NCBI GenBank assembly: GCA_951394405.1
Contig: OX596338.1
Coordinates: forward strand, 2,542,001-2,606,000
Length of the DNA: 64,000 nucleotides
Source: Coprinellus micaceus
Taxonomy: Eukaryota; Basidiomycota; Agaricomycetes; Agaricales; Psathyrellaceae
Reading direction: 5' to 3'
The position numbers and the translations under genes are program-made. Below the pieces are notes generated by a model. It had not been told where the DNA came from and did not search any database. It saw nothing but the letters and a program-made list of their open reading frames with translations. Below, piece by piece: positions 11,912 through 21,848 of the stretch. Every line of letters starts with the position of its first letter. Within the stretch, counting starts at the first letter, position 1.

Positions 11912-14900
11912 AGCCACGCCCCCTCTGCGCATGACAAAGAAGGTACGGCAGTATGGGGCTCGCCCCGTCATCCTAAGTGGACCTGTATGGTCCCTCCCAC
12001 CGAGGCCGAGACACGTCCGCGCGTCATGGCCTACGTAAATAAGAGATTGGACGTACTACGTCCGACTTACCGTCAAGACCTCATCGACGACCGAGATGTG
12101 ATGGTTATCACTCTGTTTACAGAGAATGAGCCCATGCACCTCATGAATGTATACTCAGACGCCGACCATCGAGCAATCCGCTTGCTCGATCGCCGTGCAA
12201 ACTCTCTCCCAGCCACGGACTACATGGCAGGAGACTTCAACTGTCACTCCAGGGAATGGGACGATGCTGTCCCAAACCATGGAGATACAGCTATTCTGCT
12301 GCTGGAAACAGCAGCCTGTCTGGGTGTGGAGTATTCCCCACCGGCCAATCCAGGACCCACCTATGTGTCCCACGCCGATGCAAATATCAAGTCCATAATA
12401 GACATGGTGTTCATTCAACCTGCCTATGTCCTATCAGCTGCACCGCTGAGGGTCCTGGATCTCAAGGGGACCTTGGATCATTATCCGCTGTCGTCTGTTA
12501 TCAAACTCAGCAACCATGCTGAGCGTATCAAGGGCCGGACCCTCAAGGAGCATGCGGTAGCCCCATTCTTTATGCAGGTCGAAAAGGAGATGCCTGGTCT
12601 CTCCGACCTGTACGATCTCAATACCACAGAAGGAGTGGAGGAACTCTCTGTGGTGATTGAAAAGGTGTTTGCCGATGCGTGGTTTGCCCACTCTGAGGAG
12701 TACATTATCACCCCCCACTCCAAAAAGTGGTGGAATGACGAATGTCAGAAGGCGTACGATGAGTGGAAAGCGGATGACTCTGCTGAAACTTGTGGTGCAT
12801 TTCGACGTCTTGTAAAGAAGACGAGGCGAGACTTCTTTGATGAACGCATCAAGGATATCTCAGAAACAGACAAGCGCCCCTGGGACCTGATGGACTGGGT
12901 CAAGGAGCGCAAGAACCCACCATGCGAGGCTATCCAACATAACGGACAGCCTTGTCACAATCTTGACCAGCTTTGGGGGGCCCTGCACGGCACCTACAAC
13001 GCGGCCAACGACCAACCGGTCGATTTGAGTCTACTGGACGAACTCCCTGACGAGCCTGCCAGGGAATGGCCAGTTTTCTCTCTCCCAGAAATGAGGCAAG
13101 CCCTAGAGGCCTGCTCATCTCGATCTGCTCCGGGCCCTGACCATGTCACATGGCAGCACCTGAAGTATATCTTCACTGTACCTGAATGCGAAAAGGTCGT
13201 GATGGACTTGGCCAATGCCTGCATAAAAACCGGGCACTGGCCAAAGCATTTCAAGGACTCGCTTTCGATCATCATACCGAAACCGAATAAGCCGTCCTAC
13301 TCTGCCCTGAAGGCGTTCAGACCCATTGTGCTCTTGAACACCCTTGGTAAATTGGTTGAAAAGATGATTTCCAACCACTTTCAGTTTGACATGATCAAGT
13401 ACAATCTTGTCGATCCAAATCAAATGGGAGGGGTGCGTCAGCGCTCCACCGAAGACGCAGGTCTATTCCTTACGCACTTGGTGCGGACGGGGTGGGCAGC
13501 AGGACTTAAGACGAGCGTTGTAGCCTTCGACATCGCCCAGTTCTTTCCGTCCATCAACCATGAGTTCTTACTCAAGGTACTCCGCAAACAAGGCTTCCAC
13601 CCCATGGTGGTGACCTTCTTTGAATCATACCTGGTGGAGCGCCATACATCATATGTATGGAATGGCTCTACTTCGGATCCCTTCTGGGCGGACGTGGGGG
13701 TGGGTCAGGGCTCTGCCCCCTCACCCGTGCTGTCTGCCCTTGTCATAGCTCCATTCATGAAGCTATTCCGATTGAGGCCAGAGGCGAAACTTGCTACCTT
13801 GATCTCATACGTGGACGATGGTACCATCATTGTCCAGTCTCGCAATATTGAAGAAAACTGCGTGCATCTACACCATGCATACCAGTGCCTTTGCGATATG
13901 TTTACAAGGGCAGGGCTCGTCTTGGAACACAACAAGACAGAACTCTTCCACTTTTCCAAAGGCCATACGGACTTCCGTATGCCCCTTGACCTCGGATATG
14001 CCCCCTTCACAGGGGACACCCCTCTGAAACCCAAGCAGTACTGGCGCTACTTGGGCTTCTTCTTCGACCGGTTCTTGTCTTTCAAAGAACATATCCGGTA
14101 CTATTCGACCAAGGCTCTCACCACCGTAATGGCAATGAGAATGCTTGGTAACTCTACTCGAGGCCTGTCGCCCAAGAACAAGCGCATCTTGTTCCGAGCG
14201 TGTGTGATACCCATCTGCACGTACGGACATAGATTGTGGTATTATGAAGGTGCCAAAATCCAAGGCGCACTCAAAATCCTAACCTCCATGCAGCGTAAGG
14301 GAGCATGCTGGATAATAGGAGTGTTTCGTACGTCTCCTACTGGGGGAGTGGAGTGCCTCGCAGGCCTCCCACCCATTCGTCTTCACCTTCGGAAGCTCTC
14401 ACAGCGTGCTGTGTTCCGAACGGTGACATTATCTGACACCCACCCTCTACGATCCCTCCTACCGGAAGAGCACAGGGGGGGTGCCTTCCCCCATTATGGG
14501 GCCGCCTGTCACCTCTCCCTGGTGAACCACGGCCGCGTAAAGGACGCTATAGGCCAGACCCTCAGGGGACTGCCCAAACTGACAGAGAAATTCGAGCCAT
14601 GTGCGGTTGAAAATACTCCAGGATCTAGGACGATGGACCTCTATGGGGCCCAAGTCCACTTCAACAGTTTCCAGCGGTACGGCGAAGATATCTTTGAACA
14701 GCGCTGGCAGGAACTGAACACTCTATGGAACTCATTGAGTACCAACAATCGCACGGTGTGCATGGGAGTGGACGCGTCTGTCCCCAAGGCCACCAGGCAT
14801 AATGTGACCGCGGCCTACGTATACAAAGGCCTAGATAATCAACGGAGCAAGGGAGTCACGGTGGCAGGACGTGTGCTGTCATCTGACGCCGAGCTCCTAG

Positions 14901-16083
14901 CGATTCGTATGGCAGTTGGAAGGGCTACGGCCCTAGAAGACTGTGATCGGATTGCGATATTCACTGACTCTCTGGCCATGGCTAAGAGAGCAGTCGATCC
15001 GGGGATCCATTCGGGCCAGGCACACTTGCTTGCAACCTGTAAGGCCCTCGGCACCTGGTTTGCCACCAAGGCGGACAGACGGGTGGACTTCATTGAGACC
15101 CCTTCAAAACTGAAGTGGGGCCTTCAACATCGTGCACATCTGCACGCGCGGAGCCTCCCTCCTACTCCAGCAGGAGTGAGACCCACTACTTCTCTCGATA
15201 GTGTGCGCAAGCACGTTGCTGACTCTGCACTGGACACGTGGGCTACTCAGGCACGCAACCCAGATTACCTAGGGCACCAGTTCATGGTGCTGCGCGACCC
15301 CAAGGGGAAGCCAATTCGTCCGACATACTCCAATGGGGGAGTATGGCTCCGACATGTTAATGAGAGTAATGCGCTTTGTGCACGGATGTGCAGAGCCATT
15401 CTCAATCATGCACCGACTGGCGAATACCGCCAACGGTTCAATATTCGTAACCAAGATTCACATGAGTGTGAGTGTGGTTGTCTGATGCAGACCAGGCATC
15501 ATATCTTTACCCAGTGCGGAGTGCTGGAAACATATGATCGGGACCCCCGCTACGTCCGGGCGCTTGTTTGGTTCTTAGAAGATAACCCAAAGGCTTTCGC
15601 CTTTGGGTTTGAGTAGGCCCCACAGGGGGATGGTTGAGGGGAGGCGGCCTCGTCTGTCTTGGGCTGGTCTTTGCTGGTTAAAGGTCTCGTGTGAAGGGAA
15701 TTGGGTAGGTACCCTGACGTGTCAGTCCTTGCAACTGATGTGGATGAGGGGTACCCGAAGCACGGTTACCGTGAGGGACACCGTTCGGGGGCAGGCAAGG
15801 CGTGCCCCTGGGGCCCATAACACCTTGTGGTGGACTGGTACTGGCTGGGATTGGACTGGGCTGGGTGGGAATGCCGATTCAATATACCAATCTGTTAGTG
15901 CCGCAAGGCCTTTCACTGTCTGTCTGCTGGTTGGGGGTAAAACTTCAAGCGCCGGGCGTCTCCAAATCGTCAATCTTTTGTGTTTCATAATTGCAGTAGC
16001 ACTTAGTTAGTGACGCTCGCGCTCTCTTTGTATGTTGATAGCGACCGGACTGCCATCGTGCCCCGGTATATGAAAGCTGATTC

Positions 16084-16115
<32 letters not shown>
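11912..16115 (+). mobile_element. LINE-1 copy E, slightly 5'-truncated in ORF2
   Basis: The element runs from residue 50 or so of ORF2 to the A tail at 16085-16115. The 3'UTR belongs to sub-lineage a (GGTATATGAAAGCTGATTCC before the A tract). It is followed directly by ORF1 sequence of copy F in the same orientation. No target duplication is visible. Confidence 0.92.
11987..15616 (+). CDS. LINE-1 E ORF2, nearly full length and open
   Basis: This 1209-residue open frame is the longest uninterrupted LINE-1 ORF2 in the window. The frame is actually open from 11915; the ATG at 11987 is only the first internal Met. Domains in order are most of the endonuclease (GDFNCHSREWD intact, SDHY changed to LDHY), the reverse transcriptase (AFDIAQFFPSINHE, YVDDG intact; the GQGSALSP motif reads GQGSAPSP), RNase H, and the C-terminal zinc finger CECGCLMQTRHHIFTQC. 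The N-terminal strand with the FLQEPPW catalytic Glu is missing. The end is FGFE followed by TAG where sisters read FGFEYAPQGDG, so a TAT-to-TAG change removes the last seven residues. Confidence 0.9.
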   Translation: MVPPTEAETRPRVMAYVNKRLDVLRPTYRQDLIDDRDVMVITLFTENEPMHLMNVYSDADHRAIRLLDRRANSLPATDYMAGDFNCHSREWDDAVPNHGDTAILLLETAACLGVEYSPPANPGPTYVSHADANIKSIIDMVFIQPAYVLSAAPLRVLDLKGTLDHYPLSSVIKLSNHAERIKGRTLKEHAVAPFFMQVEKEMPGLSDLYDLNTTEGVEELSVVIEKVFADAWFAHSEEYIITPHSKKWWNDECQKAYDEWKADDSAETCGAFRRLVKKTRRDFFDERIKDISETDKRPWDLMDWVKERKNPPCEAIQHNGQPCHNLDQLWGALHGTYNAANDQPVDLSLLDELPDEPAREWPVFSLPEMRQALEACSSRSAPGPDHVTWQHLKYIFTVPECEKVVMDLANACIKTGHWPKHFKDSLSIIIPKPNKPSYSALKAFRPIVLLNTLGKLVEKMISNHFQFDMIKYNLVDPNQMGGVRQRSTEDAGLFLTHLVRTGWAAGLKTSVVAFDIAQFFPSINHEFLLKVLRKQGFHPMVVTFFESYLVERHTSYVWNGSTSDPFWADVGVGQGSAPSPVLSALVIAPFMKLFRLRPEAKLATLISYVDDGTIIVQSRNIEENCVHLHHAYQCLCDMFTRAGLVLEHNKTELFHFSKGHTDFRMPLDLGYAPFTGDTPLKPKQYWRYLGFFFDRFLSFKEHIRYYSTKALTTVMAMRMLGNSTRGLSPKNKRILFRACVIPICTYGHRLWYYEGAKIQGALKILTSMQRKGACWIIGVFRTSPTGGVECLAGLPPIRLHLRKLSQRAVFRTVTLSDTHPLRSLLPEEHRGGAFPHYGAACHLSLVNHGRVKDAIGQTLRGLPKLTEKFEPCAVENTPGSRTMDLYGAQVHFNSFQRYGEDIFEQRWQELNTLWNSLSTNNRTVCMGVDASVPKATRHNVTAAYVYKGLDNQRSKGVTVAGRVLSSDAELLAIRMAVGRATALEDCDRIAIFTDSLAMAKRAVDPGIHSGQAHLLATCKALGTWFATKADRRVDFIETPSKLKWGLQHRAHLHARSLPPTPAGVRPTTSLDSVRKHVADSALDTWATQARNPDYLGHQFMVLRDPKGKPIRPTYSNGGVWLRHVNESNALCARMCRAILNHAPTGEYRQRFNIRNQDSHECECGCLMQTRHHIFTQCGVLETYDRDPRYVRALVWFLEDNPKAFAFGFE

Positions 16116-16118
<3 letters not shown>

Positions 16119-16625
16119 TCGAAGGCCTCCACATCGGTGACCGTCTACTTCAACATCTGGGACTCCCAAGCAGGGACCCGCGCAAAGGCCTTGAATAACA
16201 AGACCATCAACATCCTCGGCAGGAAGTGCCTCATCTGGTCCACTCCTCGTCAACCCGGCGTCCCCTTCTGCAAGAATTGCTGCAAGTGGGGACATCTTGA
16301 TTTCATGTGCCGGACCCGTCGCAGGTGCCCCATCTGCGGCGAGTCTCATACTCGGGACGAGCATCGCCACCACACGAGTTGTTGCAAGGGCAAGCCCAAG
16401 CAACTCCCTAAGCCGATCCCCCCCACCGCGGAGGAGATCAAAGTCTGCCCCCATCGTGTACGTTGTATCAACTGCAGGAAGGAAGGCCACGACGCCGAGT
16501 TGTCGAACTGTCCATTCTGGTACGCGAGGTTCAACCGCGCCCAGATAGACGCTCTCAACAAGCAGGTACGTGATCGTCAAGATCGTGGCAGGCTTTCATC
16601 TAACCCAGTCCTTCCTAATGTCTAG
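16116..16625 (+). CDS. LINE-1 F ORF1, C-terminal zinc-knuckle part
   Basis: The last 165 or so residues of ORF1, ending at the TAG at 16623-16625. Three zinc-binding clusters are visible: CKNCCKWGHLDFMC (CX2CX4HX4C), CPICGESH with downstream His and Cys, and CINCRKEGHDAELSNC (CX2CX4HX6C). They bind the element RNA. The start is lost to truncation; the Met at 16137 is internal. The stop codon overlaps the start of ORF2 in ATGTCTAG. Confidence 0.9.
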
Positions 16626-19600
16626 TACAACATTACGGAAGATTAGGGTTTTATCTTTCAATATTGCTAAGTCTCCTAAGGACCTTGTAGTACTTCTCGA
16701 ATCGCAATGTAAATCGTTCGATATCGTCTTCTTGCAGGAGCCTCCTTGGAGGCTCATTCACCACGCTCCCTCTGCGCATGACAAGGAAGGTACAGCAGTA
16801 TGGGGCTCGCCGCGCCATCCTAAGTGGACCTGCATGGTCCCTCCCACCGAGCCTGAGACACGTCCGCGTGTCATGGCCTACGTAAATAAGAGATTGGTCG
16901 TTCTTCGTCCAACCTACCGTCGAGATCTCATCGACGACCGAGATGTAATGGTTATCTCCCTGTTCGCAGGTGAAGAGCCCATGCATCTCATGAATGTATA
17001 CTCAGACGCCGACCATCAAGCAATTCGTTTACTCGATCGCCGTGCAGATTCACTCCCAACCATGGACTACATGGCTGGGGACCTCAACTGTCACTCCAGG
17101 GAATGGGACGATGCCGTCCCAAACCACGGAGATACAGCCATTCTACTGCTGGAAACGGCAGCCTGTCTGGGTGTGGAGTATTCCCTACCTGTCAATCCAG
17201 GACCCACTTATGTGTCCCATGCTAACGCGAATATCAAGTCTGTAATAGACATGGTATTTGTACAACCTGCCTACGTCCTATCAGCTGCTCCGCTGAGGGA
17301 AGAGGACTTGAAGGGAACATCAGATCACTACCCGCTGTCCTCTGTCATCAAACTCGGCACACACGCCGAGCGTATCAAGGGCCGCACCCTCAAGGAGGAT
17401 GCAGTGGCCCCGTTCTTTATGCAGGTCGAAAAGGAGATGCCCAGTCTCTCCGACCTGTACGATCTCAACACCGCAGAAGGAGTGGAGGAACTCTCTGTGG
17501 CGATTGAAAAAGTGTTCTCCGACGCGTGGTTCGCCCACTCGGACGAGTACATTATTACTCCCCGCTCAAAAAAGTGGTGGACTGACGAATGTCAGAAGGC
17601 GTACGATGAGTGGAAAGCGGATGACTCTGCTGAAACTCGTGGTGCATTTCGACGTCTTGTAAAGAAGACGAGGCGGGATTTCCTTGACGAACGCATCAAG
17701 GATATCTCAGAAACAGACAAGCGCCCCTGGGACCTAATGGACTGGGTCAAGGAACGCAAGAACCCCCCGTGCGAGGCTATCCAACATAACGGACAGCCTT
17801 GTCACAATCTCGACCAGCTTTGGGGAGCCCTACACGGCACCTACAACGCGGCCAACGACCGACCGGTCGATCTGAGTCTATTGGACGAACTCCCCGACGA
17901 GCCTGTCAGGGAATGGCCAGTGTTCTCTCTCTTAGAAATGAGACAAGCCCTCGAGGCTTGCTCATCTCGTTCCGCTCCAGGCCCTGACCATGTTACATGG
18001 CAGCACCTGAAGTATATCTTCGCTGTACCCGAATGTGAAAAGGTCGTGATGGACTTGGCCAATGCCTGCATAAAAACCGGGCATTGGCCAAAGCACTTCA
18101 AGGACTCGCTTTCAATTATCATACCGAAACCGAACAAGCCATCCTACTCTGCCCCAAAGGCGTTCAGACCCATTGTGCTTCTGAACACCCTTGGGAAATT
18201 GGTTGAAAAGATGATTTCCAACCGTTTTCAGTTTGACATGATCAAGTACGATCTTGTTGATCCGAATCAAATGGGAGGGGTGCGTCAGCGCTCCACTGAA
18301 GACGCTGGCTTGTTCCTGACGCACTTGGTGCGAACAGGATGGGCAGCAGGGTTAAAGACAAGTGTTGTTGCTTTTGACATCGCCCAGTTCTTCCCGTCCA
18401 TCAACCACGAGTTCTTACTCGAGGTACTTCGTAAACAAGGCTTCCACCCTATGGTGGTGACCTTCTTCGAATCTTACCTGGTGGAGCGCCACACATCCTA
18501 TGTGTGGAATGGCTCTACTTCGGATCCCTTCCGGGCGGACGTGGGGGTGGGTCAGGGCTCGGCCCTCTCACCCGTATTGTCTGCCCTTGTCATAGCTCCA
18601 GTCATGAAGCTCTTCCGATTGAGGCCAGAGGGGAAACTCGCTACCTTGATCTCATACGTGGACGATGGCACTATCATCGTCCAGTCTCGCGATATCAAAG
18701 AGAACTGCGTGCATCTACACCATGCATACCAGTGCCTTTGCGATATGTTTACAAGGGCAGGGCTCGTCTTGGAACACAACAAGACAGAACTCTTCCATTT
18801 TTCCAAAGGCCATATGGACTTCCGTATGCCCCTTGATCTCGGATATGCCCCCTTCACAGGGGACACCCCTCTGAAACCCAAGCAGTACTGGCGCTACTTG
18901 GGCTTCTTCTTCGACCGGTTCTTGTCTTTCAAAGAACATATCCGGTACTATTCGACCAAGGCTCTCACCACCATAATGGCAATGAGAATGCTTGGTAACT
19001 CTACTCGAGGGCTGTCGCCCAAGAACAAACGCATCTTGTTCCGAGCGTGTGTGATTCCTATCTGCACGTACGGGCATAGGCTGTGGTACTATGAGGGCGC
19101 CAAAATCCAAGGCGCACTCAAAATTCTAACCTCCATGCAGCGTAAAGCAGCATGTTGGATAATAGGAGCATTTCGTACGTCTCCTACTGGAGGAGTGGAG
19201 TGCCTCGCAGGCCTCCCACCCATTCGTCTTCACCTTCGGAAGCTCTCGCAGCGTGCTGTGTTCCGGACGGCGACATTGTCTCCCACCCACCCCTTGCGTT
19301 CCATCCTACCGGAAGAACTCAGGGGAAGTGCCTCCCCCCATTGCGGGGCCACCTGTCACCTTTCCCCGGTGAACCGCGGCCGTGTAAAGGACGCTATAGG
19401 TCAAACCCTTAGGGGATTGCCCGAACTCACAGAGAAGTTTGAGCCTTGCGCAGACGAGAACTCCCCTGGATCTCGGATGATGGACCTCTATGGGGCCCAA
19501 GTCCACGTCAACAGTTTCCAACGGTACGGCGAAGGTATCTTCGAACGACGCTGACAGGAACTGAACACTCTATGGAACTCGTTGAGTACCAACATCTGCA

Positions 19601-20484
19601 CGGTGTGCATGGGGGTGGACGCGTCTGTCCCCAAGGCCACCAGGCACAATGTGACCGCGGCCTACGTATACGAAGGCCTAGGCAATCAACGGAGCAAGGG
19701 AGTCACGGTGGCAGGGCGTGTCCTGTCGTCGGACGCCGAGCTCTTAGCGATCTGGATGGCAGTTGGAAGGGCTACGGCCCTAGAAGACTGCGATCGGATT
19801 GCAATATTCACTGACTTGCTGGCCATGGCCAAGAGGGCAGTTGATCTGGGGATCCATTCGGGCCAGGCACACTTGCTTGCAACCTGTAAGGCCCTCTGCA
19901 CCTGGTTTGCCACCAAGGTGGACAGACGGGTGGACTTCATTGAGACCCCTTCCAAGCTGAAGTGGGGTCTTCAACACCGTGCACATCTGCACGCGCGGAG
20001 CCTCCCTCCCACTCCTGCGGGGGTGAGACCCGCTACTTCTCTCGATAGCGTGCGCAAGCATGTTGCCGACTCTGCACTGGACGCATGGGCTACTCAGGCA
20101 CGCAACCCAGACTATCTAGGGCACCAGTTCATGGTGCTGCGTGACCCCAAGGTGAAGCCAATCTGTCCAACGTACTCCAATGGGGGAGTATGGCTCCGAC
20201 ACGTTAACGAGAGCAATGCGCTATGTGCACGGATGTGCAGAGCCATTCTCAATCATGCACCAACTGGCGAATACCGCCAACGGTTCAACATTCGTAACCA
20301 AGACTCACACGAGTGTGAGTGCGGTTGTCCGATGCAAACTAGGCATCATATCTTTACCCAGTGCGGAGTGCTGGAAACGTACGATTGGGACCCCCGCTAC
20401 GTCCGGGAGCTCGTTTGGTTCTTAGAAGATAACCCAAAGGCCTTCGCCTTTGGGTTTGAGTATGCCCCACAGGGGGATGGTTGA
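16618..20484 (+). pseudogene. LINE-1 F ORF2, full length with one nonsense codon
   Basis: The only LINE-1 ORF2 here that spans the whole reading frame, 1288 residues from the ATG at 16618. The endonuclease lies at about residues 10-235 (FLQEPPW, GDLNCHSREWD, SDHYPLSS), and the reverse transcriptase at about 440-720 with AFDIAQFFPS near 585, GQGSALSP near 643 and YVDDG near 680. RNase H lies at about 995-1130 (GVDASVP, SDAELLAI, FTDLLAMAK), and the zinc finger CECGCPMQTRHHIFTQC near 1231. A TGA at 19552-19554 replaces the CGA/Arg codon of sister copies at about residue 979 and separates RNase H from the rest. Apart from this the frame is open. The conserved TDS of RNase H reads TDL. Confidence 0.92.
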
Positions 20485-20988
20485 GAGGAGGCGGCCTCGT
20501 CTGTCTTGGGCTGGTCTTTGCTTTTTTTTTTTTTTTTTTTGAAATCAGGTTTTGTATTCCGGGGCACGGTGGCAGTCCGGTCGCTATCACACATACAAAG
20601 AGAGCGCGAGCGTCACTAACTAAGTACTACAGCATTTATGAGAAGTGAAATTTTGACGATTTGGAGACGCCCGGCACTTGACGTTTTACCCCCAACCAGC
20701 AGACAGACAATGAAAGGCCTTGCGGCACTAACAGATCGGTATATTGAATCGGCATTCCCACCCAGCCCAGTCCAATTCCAGCCAGTACCAGTCCACCACA
20801 AGGTGTTATGGGCCCCAGGGGCACGCCTTGCCTGCCCCCGAACGGTGTCCCTCACGGTAACCGCGCTTTGGGTACCCCTCATCCGCATCAGTTGCAAGGA
20901 CTGACACGTCAGGGTACCTACCCAACTCCCTTCACGTGAGACCTTTAACCAGCAGACGCCAGTCCAGACCAAACGAGGCCGCGTCCTC

Positions 20989-21804
20989 TCAACCATCCCC
21001 CTGTGGGGCGTATTGGAACCCGAAGGCAAAGGCCTTTGGGTTATCCTCTAAAAACCAAACGAGTTCTCGCACAAAGCAGGGATCCCGATCGTATGTTTGC
21101 AGTACACCACACTGCGTGAAAATATGGTGACGAGTTTGCACCGGACAGCCGCATTCACATTCGTGATTGTCATGGCCAGGTATGCGGAACCGGGAGTAGT
21201 ACTCTCCAGTAGGCGCGTGGTTGAGAATGGCTCTGCACATCCGTGCACAAAGCGCATTACTCTCATTAACATGTCGGAGCCATACTCCCCCATTGGAGTA
21301 TGTCGGACGAATTGGCTTCCCCTTGGGGTCGCGCAGCACCATGAACTGGTGCCCTAGGTAATCTGGGTTGCGTGCCTGAGTAGCCCACGTGTCCAGGGCG
21401 GAATTGGCAACATGCTTGCACACGCTGTCGAGAGAAGTAGCGGGTCTCACTCCTGCCGGAGTAGGAGGGAGGCTCCGCGCGTGCTGATGTGCACGATGTT
21501 GGAGACCCCACTTCAGCTTCGAAGGGGTCTCAATGAAGTCCACCCGTCTGTCCGCCTTGGTGGCAAACCAGGTGCGGAGGGCCTTACAGGTTGCAAGCGA
21601 AAATGCCTGGCCCGAATGGATCCCCGGATCGACTGCTCTCTTAGCCATGGCCAGAGAATCAGTGAATATCGCAATCCGATCACAGTCTTCTAGGGCCGTA
21701 GCCCTTCCGACTGCCATACGAATCGCTAGGAGCTCGGTGTCCGATGACAGGACACGTCCTGCCACCGTGACTCCCTTGCTCCGTTGGTTGCCTAGGCCTT
21801 CGTA
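20989..21804 (-). pseudogene. LINE-1 G ORF2 remnant: RNase H and zinc finger
   Basis: Only the last 270 or so residues of ORF2 survive: from YEGLGNQRSKGVTVAG through SDTELLAIRMAV and FTDSLAMAKRAVDPG to the zinc finger CECGCPVQTRHHIFTQC and the normal end YAPQGDG. The endonuclease and the whole reverse transcriptase were removed by the deletion at 21804/21805. The fragment no longer has its own start codon. Confidence 0.9.
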
Positions 21805-21848
21805 GACGATCACACACCTGCTTATTGAGAGAATCGATCTGGGCGCGG

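Larger units (their letters stand above)
16116..20521 (+). mobile_element. LINE-1 copy F, truncated at both ends
   Basis: The element starts in ORF1 (SKASTSV region) immediately after the A tail of E, continues through all of ORF2, and stops about 37 bases into the 3'UTR. There it meets the T tract of copy G (minus strand). It has no A tail of its own and no target duplication. Confidence 0.9.
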
